The notes under the pieces: generated by a model
Databases searched by the model: none
What the model was told of the DNA's origin: nothing
The model's input: only the letters and a program-made list of their open reading frames with translations
Assembly (NCBI GenBank): GCA_028288625.1
Contig: JAQBNI010000102.1
Span: forward strand, 1 to 64,000
Direction: 5' to 3'
DNA from: Bacteroidota bacterium
Lineage (GTDB): Bacteria > Bacteroidota > Bacteroidia > Chitinophagales > JADIYW01
DNA length: 64,000 bases
Shown: piece by piece, positions 56,573 to 63,242 of the stretch
Numbering within the stretch: position 1 is the stretch's first letter
How the letters are laid out: the number at the start of each line of letters is the position of its first letter
Made by a program: the position numbers and the translations under genes

Positions 56573-58035
56573 TATTGATATTCAGTTATTAATTCGACCT
56601 CTTCATCATCCAGTTTCCCTTTGATATTTGGAGTGGGTATTTGAGTTCGCAACTTTAAAAATGGATTGTTGTAAAACGGTGTTAATTGTAGCTTCATGGG
56701 ATTATGGTTACCACAAATAAGTATTGCTCTATCACGTGGCATCATTCGTATCTCATCAGGTGTTGCAAGCTCACGAATCTGCTTTTTACCTGTTTCTTCT
56801 AAATAATGATACTTGCGCAAAGTCCTGGATAATTCCTCTGAGGTAATATGATCTAAACCTGCAAAGTAGAGTTTAGCAAAGCAGTTCATACGGATAGCAT
56901 TTGCTTGTTCTTTTCCGTAAATATTAATCAACTGTTGAAACGATTGTAGTATGCAAAGAAGCGAACCTTTATACTTTCTTATGTTTGCAATTATGATTTC
57001 AAGTGAGGGTAGGTATAAGCTACTTAGCTCATCTAAAATAAAGAAAACGTACTGATCATCTTTTTCAGGTAATTTAGACATTAATACTTTAGTAGTCTGC
57101 TCAAAGAAGATACTGATGAGAGTTGAATAATACTTGAGATCACTTGTACTGGAGTGTAAATAAATTACTGTTTTCTTTTTCCGTAACGATTCTAAATCTA
57201 ATGTATCGGCACCGGTAACTTTAGCTACAATGGGATCTGCAAAGATTTGTAAAGCGCTTATAGCTGTTGCAATAATAGATGTCCTTAGTTTGGTATCTTG
57301 TGCAATAAAACTCTTATAATCTGAAATGATATCGTTTGCATTTGTCTGAGCCACTAACTTATCTACCTCTTTCGGTTCAAAGCTTAATAGCTGTATGATG
57401 TGGCGAATATTCGCAAAATTTTGATACTTTACTTCATGGTGTAAGAGTATGCGAATAGTAAGTGCGATTAAGTTACTTGCGCTCAAATTCCAAAACGGAT
57501 CGTTAGGATTCTGTAATACATTCCTTACTAACATCCCTGCTACCTTTTGTGCATCTGCTGTTCCATAGATTCGAGCAATAGGATTATAAAATGTATTATT
57601 GATTTTTGAAAAGTTAATCACATGGATATCGTACCCTTGTGAAGCCAAATACCCTGCTGTTTTTAAATATTGTTCACCACTTGGGTCGTTGCAAATAATT
57701 GAACCTTCAATTTTCAAAAGTGATGGTATACTAACTACCGTACTTTTTCCCGCTCCGCTTGGGGCACATACCAAAACATTTGGCTGTGAGCGAGCTAATG
57801 AACGCCTACCGTCAAGACAAAACCCTTTATTATACTTTGATAACACCTCATAATAGGTGATAAATTCTGCTTGATAAGAATGGTCTTTTTTCGTTAGTAA
57901 ATCTATAAGCGAGTCTATAAAATTTGAGAATCCTTGTAGAAATTCTTGAAATATTGGCACAAAGTAGTTTCTTGTATAATAGACTAGCTTGTTAACTGCG
58001 TCCTCTAATGCTCGTTTAATATTTGTTCCATCCAT
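56572..58035 (-). CDS. VirD4/TraG-like coupling protein (conjugation ATPase)
   Basis: 487 residues. Walker A CAPSGAGKSTVVS (~90-102), Walker B FFILDELSSLYLP (~330-342), plus RMNCFAKLYFAGLD and the Q-motif CILQSFQQL typical of TraG/VirD4. It brings the relaxosome to a type IV secretion channel. Unusually it has no clear N-terminal TM helices. A 51-residue single-TM protein is encoded just before and overlaps its start. No channel genes are in the window, so a helper element would supply the pore. Confidence 0.85.
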   Translation of the reverse strand: MDGTNIKRALEDAVNKLVYYTRNYFVPIFQEFLQGFSNFIDSLIDLLTKKDHSYQAEFITYYEVLSKYNKGFCLDGRRSLARSQPNVLVCAPSGAGKSTVVSIPSLLKIEGSIICNDPSGEQYLKTAGYLASQGYDIHVINFSKINNTFYNPIARIYGTADAQKVAGMLVRNVLQNPNDPFWNLSASNLIALTIRILLHHEVKYQNFANIRHIIQLLSFEPKEVDKLVAQTNANDIISDYKSFIAQDTKLRTSIIATAISALQIFADPIVAKVTGADTLDLESLRKKKTVIYLHSSTSDLKYYSTLISIFFEQTTKVLMSKLPEKDDQYVFFILDELSSLYLPSLEIIIANIRKYKGSLLCILQSFQQLINIYGKEQANAIRMNCFAKLYFAGLDHITSEELSRTLRKYHYLEETGKKQIRELATPDEIRMMPRDRAILICGNHNPMKLQLTPFYNNPFLKLRTQIPTPNIKGKLDDEEVELITEYQ

Positions 58036-58160
58036 GTGTTTAATGTTTTGATGAGTAATTCAATAATCCGACCTGTTAAATAGAGTACGAGAATACAGGC
58101 TCTTCCAATAATTTTGAGTAGTTGAAAAAGCAAGTCTAAAAAGATACTATCTGACTTCAT
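58005..58160 (-). CDS. Small single-TM protein overlapping the coupling-protein start
   Basis: 51 residues (MKSDSIFLDLLFQLLKIIG ... ILNEH) with one hydrophobic segment (~residues 10-39). It begins 12 bases after the stop of the upstream gene and overlaps the coupling-protein gene by 31 bases in another frame, a spacing typical of real operon genes. No family recognised. It might supply a membrane anchor to the coupling protein, which lacks one; this is inference. Confidence 0.5.
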   Translation of the reverse strand: MKSDSIFLDLLFQLLKIIGRACILVLYLTGRIIELLIKTLNTWMEQILNEH

Positions 58161-58172
58161 GGCTATAAATTT

Positions 58173-58907
58173 TTAAATAACTATGTTTGATGCTATATGA
58201 ACGGTATAATGATGTCTTTCAAAAATATCTTTGAATAAGTTAGACATCATGTAAAAACGGCTATCCTCTTCATCTGATTTTGCTTGATAAATAAAGTATA
58301 TCTCGACACCTTGTCCATCTTCTAATTGTATTTGTTTCTCTAAGCGTTCTATTACCTTTTGAGGCTCTTTTTCTAATTGTATAAAATCACTATCTCGATA
58401 TACCGAAAATATTTTGTTTTCATTTAAATCGGACTGCACAACAATTATTTTCTTATACGCTTTTGAATGCGCAAGTTTGTTTGCTGATTTTACCAAAGGC
58501 TCATAGATGGAAGAACGAGTTCGTCCACTATCTTCTTTATATAGCAACTGTAAAGTATTATCAATATTACTTTTAAATGTTGTTATATCTTTCTCTCGCT
58601 TCTTTGGATTTGAAAATAATATGAATGTATAAGGCAATTGTACTGTTAACTCTTTATTGTACTCAAGATTTGTTATTGTATTAAAGCGTACAATATTCTT
58701 TTGCCAGAGATGTGTATCAATGTCTAATAACTGTGTAATGTCTTTAGTTTGTATTAATTCTTCTTGGGCTTCTTCGGTTTTATCTATTAATACAAGTACT
58801 TCGTTGCCATGAACACTTTTTGTAAGCATAGGATAGAGATGCATAATACCCAAAGAAAATATCAAAAGTGCAATGAATATACTAAGAAGAATGATTTTAG
58901 TTTTCAT
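58173..58907 (-). CDS. Membrane-anchored vWA-like protein of the mobilization region
   Basis: 244 residues with an N-terminal TM helix (~4-27). The rest has a vWA-like order: a first strand with acidic site NEVLVLIDKTEE, a middle strand KKIIVVQSDLNEN and a late strand GVEIYFIYQ. The metal site is imperfect. The protein would face the periplasm. Overlaps the upstream gene by 11 bases. Role in transfer or entry control is unknown. Confidence 0.55.
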   Translation of the reverse strand: MKTKIILLSIFIALLIFSLGIMHLYPMLTKSVHGNEVLVLIDKTEEAQEELIQTKDITQLLDIDTHLWQKNIVRFNTITNLEYNKELTVQLPYTFILFSNPKKREKDITTFKSNIDNTLQLLYKEDSGRTRSSIYEPLVKSANKLAHSKAYKKIIVVQSDLNENKIFSVYRDSDFIQLEKEPQKVIERLEKQIQLEDGQGVEIYFIYQAKSDEEDSRFYMMSNLFKDIFERHHYTVHIASNIVI

Positions 58908-59523
58908 TGTTATTGTGTTTTAAAAAGTTAGAAACTTTTTCATCTTCGTTATTAATATCAAGCGGTGGAATGGGTTGATTAAATGCTAATGGGAATACAT
59001 GATCTGTCCTCATTTTCGTATTAATTTCGAAGAAATTTGCAATACTTTCTTGGTACATTGCTTCAATTCTCTGAAGCAGTATCGCTTGGTAATGTCGCAT
59101 CTGAAGCCTGTATCGCGCTACTGCATTTTTACTTTCTTTAAGAGCTTCAAGCTCTTGTTCTTTGGCCTTTACTTCAATATTTTTTTTACTTAAATCATCT
59201 TTCATCTTTTTATAATCCTCACAATATTTTATTTCTTCCATACTCGGATAGTATAAAAAGATGTAGTAGGCGCTTGAACAAATTAGCACTATGTTTATGA
59301 CTATATATACCAACGGATTTGAAAAAAGTGTTGCATTTTGAGTAGGGTTATCAGTAGTTACACCGGCATAACGGAGACCACCAAGTATTACTGCAACAAT
59401 AAATAATAAAGCACCAACTATCCACAATTTCAACTTTGATTTATTTTTATTATCTCTGTAATCAAGTACTGTAGCTTTAATAAGAAATAGGGTTCCAATC
59501 CCACGCTTAAACCAAGCACACAA
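58897..59523 (-). CDS. Two-TM coiled-coil protein, probably the second part of a frameshifted gene
   Basis: Up to 208 residues, but the only start in this frame is a TTG at 59523 inside the previous gene. Two TM helices (LWIVGALLFIVAVILGGLRYAG; PLVYIVINIVLICSSAYYIFLYY) are followed by a long coiled coil (~100-160). The first ~30 residues are probably not translated as such: the natural reading would join the upstream frame near 59440-59460 at an A-rich run. The combined protein would be ~370 residues with four TM helices. Family not recognised. Confidence 0.5.
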   Translation of the reverse strand: MCAWFKRGIGTLFLIKATVLDYRDNKNKSKLKLWIVGALLFIVAVILGGLRYAGVTTDNPTQNATLFSNPLVYIVINIVLICSSAYYIFLYYPSMEEIKYCEDYKKMKDDLSKKNIEVKAKEQELEALKESKNAVARYRLQMRHYQAILLQRIEAMYQESIANFFEINTKMRTDHVFPLAFNQPIPPLDINNEDEKVSNFLKHNNNEN

Positions 59524-60020
59524 GCGAAGACATAGTTATCATTCATTACATTGATAAAAGACGCCGTATATCCAACAACATCTATTGCCCCTATTATCCA
59601 TAGGCTCAATTTTTTCCATTTTAAACTATCTAAGTTAATTGGGTTACTTGCTCGTTTAAATGCATTATCCAATTGCCACCTCTCTTTTTCTAAAGCAGTC
59701 TTTTCTTCTTCGCATTTTTTTATATGCTCATCAAGCTTTCCTATTTCAAGAGATCCGTTCAAAAGTTGTAGTTGTCCGCTAATACGTAAAGGAACCTCTG
59801 ACTTGAGCTTAAGATAAAAGGCGCGAATCTTGCTTAGGAACGGCAACATACTATCCATTTCTTTAGGATAATTTTTTTGTGCATATCCTGTTGCTATGCT
59901 CTTTACTTCTGTATGTAAGAACTCATTATGTTCATTGTTGAGTTCATTTTTTATCAACTGTATTTTTTCTTCTAATTCAGTTGATGTAAAAGTTTCTACA
60001 TTATTTGTTATAGTATTCAT
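59430..60020 (-). CDS. Coiled-coil, two-TM protein, probably the first part of a frameshifted gene
   Basis: 196 residues: a coiled coil (~10-125), then KWKKLSLWIIGAIDVVGYTASF and NDNYVFACVLGLSVGLEPYFLLKL as TM helices, ending soon after in ITEIIKINQS. The following frame continues with KSKLKLWIVGALLF, very like this protein's own KWKKLSLWIIGAI. This suggests one longer gene broken, or read through, by a -1 frameshift near the A-rich run at 59433-59452. Mobilization-operon member of unknown role. Confidence 0.55.
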   Translation of the reverse strand: MNTITNNVETFTSTELEEKIQLIKNELNNEHNEFLHTEVKSIATGYAQKNYPKEMDSMLPFLSKIRAFYLKLKSEVPLRISGQLQLLNGSLEIGKLDEHIKKCEEEKTALEKERWQLDNAFKRASNPINLDSLKWKKLSLWIIGAIDVVGYTASFINVMNDNYVFACVLGLSVGLEPYFLLKLQYLITEIIKINQS

Positions 60021-60167
60021 TGCATTATTTTTAAGTTGTTTAAAAAGAACTATAAAAGGAGATTTTATGCATCTATATACAATAGGAACACTAGTAATTT
60101 GAGTATATCATGAAGTGTCTTGTAAATCAATGATTATTATATAGCTTCTGATCTTCATACTCTGTAT

Positions 60168-60545
60168 TTATAGTTGGTTGATGATTATGATGCCTTCTGA
60201 AAATTCAACATACGCATTAGTATTCTTGCCAAATTCATGTTGAAGTAATACTAGGAGTTCGTTTACTAAAACCTGTTGAAGGCTTCTAAGTATTTGTTTT
60301 GAATCAAAATACCTTTTGCCTAAGAGTAAAGACAAATCATTAGTAGTTACAAAGTCATTTATCACAATCGACTTGTATTGTGTTAGATGGTCTTTTATCT
60401 TATTTAAGTGGCTAAAGAAGCGACCAGTAGTCATAGCAACTACTCTATCGCAAAAGGCAGTCTCATAACTATTACCGGCTATGTTATAGAGATTTGTTAG
60501 AAGAGAGGTTTTTAAGAACTTGATAGTGTTGATTTGTTCTTCCAT
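60168..60545 (-). CDS. Hypothetical small helical protein
   Basis: 125 residues, largely helical, ending in a beta hairpin (AYVEFSEGIIIINQL). No TM segment and no recognised family. First gene after the candidate oriT in the direction of the mobilization genes. Confidence 0.5.
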   Translation of the reverse strand: MEEQINTIKFLKTSLLTNLYNIAGNSYETAFCDRVVAMTTGRFFSHLNKIKDHLTQYKSIVINDFVTTNDLSLLLGKRYFDSKQILRSLQQVLVNELLVLLQHEFGKNTNAYVEFSEGIIIINQL

Positions 60546-60691
60546 AGGTATTCATTTTTAATTTGTTAAAAATGAAGTTTGGAGAAAACTAGCACCTGTG
60601 GAAAATGCATAGACAATAGAAAAGAAATATGTTAATGTCTATACAAAGACTTTCTTTTTTATGTCATTAAATCATATTTTTGTGATGCGTT

Positions 60692-60767
60692 GTTGGCTCA
60701 AACTTCCAACGTCTTGACTTAGTTAAGTCTCCCCCCATTGAGTGCCTAGCTCTTTGAGGGGGTTTTT
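60692..60767. other. Hairpin cluster, candidate oriT or control region
   Basis: Three inverted repeats in ~75 bases: GTTGG/CCAAC (60692-60696 and 60706-60710), GACTTA/TAAGTC with a 2-base loop (60716-60729), and CCCCC/GGGGG (60731-60736 and 60758-60762) followed by TTTTT. It lies in a 220-base gap directly upstream of the mobilization operon, where an origin of transfer is expected. The last hairpin with its T tract could also be a plus-strand terminator. Confidence 0.35.
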
Positions 60768-60999
60768 ACTTCTCTAAATCTTTTTCTTGATCATAATTTC
60801 TTAGTTTTTTAAATGATTCTAATATTGTTTTTTCCTTGTTCGGTTCAATTAATCCTCTGCTAAATCCTGACCAGTATTCATCCGTTACTTTGTCGAATCT
60901 ACTTTTCAATTCTTCAGTCAACATTTGATCATACGAACTAATTATGTAGCCATCATTGAATCCTTTTGTAAAATTTATATCGTCAATTTGATTTCCCAC
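60766..60999 (-). CDS. Small hypothetical protein next to the HTH regulator
   Basis: 77 residues, acidic and helical, with KGFNDGYIISSY and YWSGFSRGLIE. Small proteins with such GFNxGY motifs are frequent beside HTH genes in Bacteroidota mobile elements. No function known. It begins one base after the HTH gene stops, so the two are co-translated. Confidence 0.5.
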   Translation of the reverse strand: MGNQIDDINFTKGFNDGYIISSYDQMLTEELKSRFDKVTDEYWSGFSRGLIEPNKEKTILESFKKLRNYDQEKDLEK

Positions 61000-61000
61000 C

Positions 61001-61321
61001 TTAGAAAGTATTTTTGGAATGATTTTCTAAATATTCTAATATCGAATCTCTATCATAGAGTACATTTTTTTTCATGGGCTGCGTAAATCGTATTTTCCCC
61101 TGGTCTCTTAATTTTTGCAATGTTGTTTTGCTTGTTATATTTAATTGGCACATTGCTTGGTCAGTGGTGATCCACTTATTCTCATAAATAGAATGCTGCT
61201 CCTTAAGATAATTCACTACTCTGTCAACTAACATTTGTAATGCCAAACTTTCAATACATATGACTTCTGAATCTTTCAAACTTAAAGCCTTTATTTCTAT
61301 TAAAGGTTGTAAGAAAAACAC
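61001..61321 (-). CDS. Excisionase-like helix-turn-helix protein
   Basis: 106 residues. The C-terminal half is a MerR/HTH_17-type winged helix (KWITTDQAMCQLNITSKTTLQKLRDQGKIRFTQP...VLYDRDSILEYLEN), as in excisionases and small regulators of Bacteroidota mobile elements. It probably helps excision or controls the mobilization genes that follow on the same strand. Confidence 0.75.
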   Translation of the reverse strand: MFFLQPLIEIKALSLKDSEVICIESLALQMLVDRVVNYLKEQHSIYENKWITTDQAMCQLNITSKTTLQKLRDQGKIRFTQPMKKNVLYDRDSILEYLENHSKNTF

Positions 61322-61457
61322 ATATTGTCAAGGGGCACCCAGAAATTTTATAGCTATAACTTATTGATTCATAATTAACTGTAAGTTAAGCTTAAAATAA
61401 ACTGAATTTTATAGGTAAAATTTCATTAAATTCATTAGATAATTCTAAACTTCAACT

Positions 61458-62957
61458 ATGGCCAGAATAAGCTATTTACATCCCGGAATAATTCCGCTAA
61501 AAGGCCTTATACTTCTATATCTTCGGAAGAATAATCTGCCTACCATAGATCTTATTCTCAGAGACAAAAAACTAATTGCTAAGCTTGGTATTAAACTTAA
61601 ACATGATAAAATTATCTCCCGTGCTAGTGAGAATTTGGTTAAGAAAATACTGGGTTCTCCATTACAAAGAAATCAAGAAGAAAGTGTCGGTATTGATACT
61701 ACAAGATTAAATTATTTAGCCAAAAGTGTATTTATTAACTATGGACTTACAGAAACTAAAGAATATCAAGTAGAAAATAATGATTATTGGAAAATATTTG
61801 AGAATAAGATTCTTAGTGTCCCAGAATATTTGAAAGATATAAATTCTAAGAAATACTATCGGTATTTATCTGATAAGGAAAAAAGATTAGTAGATGATTA
61901 CATAGCAAGAAAGATAGGTGAGTTTATTAATAGTGATGATATTAATAACTACTGTGTATATTACTGGAATGATGAAAAGAGAAGTATAGAAACTGCAACT
62001 GTACAAATAAATAATTCTGAAAAAAGTGCAATCATAAAATATTATAGGTTTAATGGCAATAAATGGGAAACGAAATCCGTACAAAGGTCTGGCATTAAAT
62101 TTTATAGCTCTAGTAGCACAATATTCTTAAACTTTACAGATGAAAATAGTGATAGTCACCATAGGACTGATATATGTTTATCCGTACATGGAGATTATAA
62201 GCAAATGCAATACTTAAAGGGGAGTTATTCAACATCTAGAAATAATGCGGATATGCCAGTGGCTGGCATTATATTATTTGAAAAGAAGGGCTCCTTTATA
62301 GATGCATATAATGCTGCGACAAAAACTATTATTGGAGATAAAATTGAAGTTCCTCCATACATATATTTTGATTTGATGGGTTATCGGTTTAATGTTGCCG
62401 AAACTACAAATATAACAGACTCTTCAAGATTAAGTACTCATGAAATTTATCAAATATTAAATGAAATTAAAGGTACCTACGTTTTTGGTTATTTAGAAGA
62501 ATCATTAAAAAAAATACATAAGGGAATATGCTATATCGCTGAAAATGGGAGAGTAATAACACGTATACATTATGAGAAGAAAAAAGAAATTGAGGGATAT
62601 GTAATTAATAGGATAAATTTTAATTCAGACATTATTCGTATTAGTAATTTTTATGACCATGCATTAGATCATAGTAAATTTGAATATACATTGAAGATAG
62701 TTAAAGATGATAACAAGAGAGTTACATATTTAGAAGGGATTTACTCAGGCGTACACGATTTTAAGCCCAAGTCAGGAGAAATTTACTTCATAAAAAAGGA
62801 ATTTGAAACTTATGAACAATTAGAAAAAAATACCATCCCATCCAAATTTCATATAATAAATGATAAGGAGTATGCAGAAAATTCAGATGAATTTAAACTT
62901 ATTAAGTATTTGACAACTAAAAATAACGATAGAAAATATCTTTTGTTCCCGAGATAG
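61458..62957 (+). CDS. Unrecognised cargo protein with internal duplication
   Basis: 499 residues, no signal peptide or TM helix. A helical N-terminal part (~1-80) is followed by two similar beta-rich segments. The first ends in LKGSYSTSRNNADMPVAGIILFEKK (~245-270). The second ends in LEGIYSGVHDFKPKSGEIYFIKKE (~435-458). The shared pattern, L(K/E)GxYS...P..G.I.F.KK, points to a duplicated ligand-binding-like domain. I cannot name a family. It is the last gene before the right attachment site, a common place for recently captured cargo, and is alone on the plus strand. Confidence 0.6.
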   Translation: MARISYLHPGIIPLKGLILLYLRKNNLPTIDLILRDKKLIAKLGIKLKHDKIISRASENLVKKILGSPLQRNQEESVGIDTTRLNYLAKSVFINYGLTETKEYQVENNDYWKIFENKILSVPEYLKDINSKKYYRYLSDKEKRLVDDYIARKIGEFINSDDINNYCVYYWNDEKRSIETATVQINNSEKSAIIKYYRFNGNKWETKSVQRSGIKFYSSSSTIFLNFTDENSDSHHRTDICLSVHGDYKQMQYLKGSYSTSRNNADMPVAGIILFEKKGSFIDAYNAATKTIIGDKIEVPPYIYFDLMGYRFNVAETTNITDSSRLSTHEIYQILNEIKGTYVFGYLEESLKKIHKGICYIAENGRVITRIHYEKKKEIEGYVINRINFNSDIIRISNFYDHALDHSKFEYTLKIVKDDNKRVTYLEGIYSGVHDFKPKSGEIYFIKKEFETYEQLEKNTIPSKFHIINDKEYAENSDEFKLIKYLTTKNNDRKYLLFPR

Positions 62958-63025
62958 AATGTAAAACGATGCAATATATCAATCAAATCAAATAATACCA
63001 AAATAATACAAATAAATGGAAGTTT

Positions 63026-63045
63026 GTTTGTGTGAGGTTTGCGCA
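63026..63045 (+). repeat. Right subterminal repeat (candidate integrase arm site)
   Basis: GTTTGTGTGAGGTTTGCGCA, 17 of 20 identical to the copy at 30659-30678 and in the same orientation. It lies 48 bases inside the right attachment site. Confidence 0.6.
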
Positions 63046-63053
63046 AAAAAAAT

Positions 63054-63083
63054 AAGCAGTTAGTTTTTTATCGCTAACTGCTT
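63054..63083 (-). terminator. Intrinsic terminator of the CAU tRNA gene
   Basis: On the minus strand AAGCAGTTAG pairs perfectly with CTAACTGCTT over a 10-base loop, followed by A and eight T residues. It lies 10 bases after the tRNA 3' end and is carried by the element. Confidence 0.88.
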
Positions 63084-63093
63084 ATTTTATTAG

Positions 63094-63139
63094 TGGTCCC
63101 ACTTGGGCTCGAACCAAGGACCCCCTGATTATGAGTCAG
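63094..63139. repeat. attR: element-supplied 3' half of the tRNA
   Basis: Direct-repeat partner of 30511-30556 (43 of 46 identical, last 22 bases identical). It marks the right end of the mobile element. Confidence 0.85.
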
Positions 63140-63167
63140 GTGCTCTAACCAGCTGAGCTACAGGACC
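63094..63167 (-). tRNA. tRNA with CAU anticodon (tRNA-Met, possibly tRNA-Ile2), rebuilt by integration
   Basis: 74 bases with full cloverleaf: acceptor GGTCCTG/TGGGACC, D arm GCTC...GAGC, anticodon stem CCTGA/TCAGG with loop CTCATAA, and T arm CTTGG/CCAAG with TTCGAGC. Discriminator A; CCA is not encoded. The 5' half is chromosomal and the 3' half comes from the element. The acceptor stem therefore has two adjacent wobble pairs (T-G and G-T). With the displaced chromosomal 3' half at 30511-30556 only one would remain. Confidence 0.93.
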
Positions 63168-63242
63168 AATGAATCTTACGATTCATAAATTGAAGTGCAA
63201 ATTTACACTTTTGCGCTGAATATTAAAATGATATTTTAAATC

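Larger units (their letters stand above)
30511..63139. mobile_element. Integrative and mobilizable element inserted in a CAU tRNA gene
   Basis: Bounded by a 46-base direct repeat of a tRNA 3' half (30511-30556 and 63094-63139, 43 of 46 identical). It has a tyrosine integrase next to the left end and an excisionase-like HTH protein near the right end. Mobilization genes (relaxase, accessory protein, VirD4-like coupling protein) lie at 55.1-58.0 kb. No type IV secretion channel genes are visible, so transfer must rely on a helper. The cargo is a series of conflict-type gene clusters. The DNA is more AT-rich than the chromosome on both sides. Confidence 0.85.

Noticed and set aside
55147-60020. 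A complete integrative conjugative element
   Set aside because: Relaxase and coupling protein are present, but no VirB4/TraG-channel, TraJ/K/M/N-type or other secretion genes are visible. The element is called mobilizable only.
61321-63093. CRISPR array or other regular repeat near the right end
   Set aside because: Only isolated short repeats occur; no regularly spaced repeat units were seen here or elsewhere in the window.
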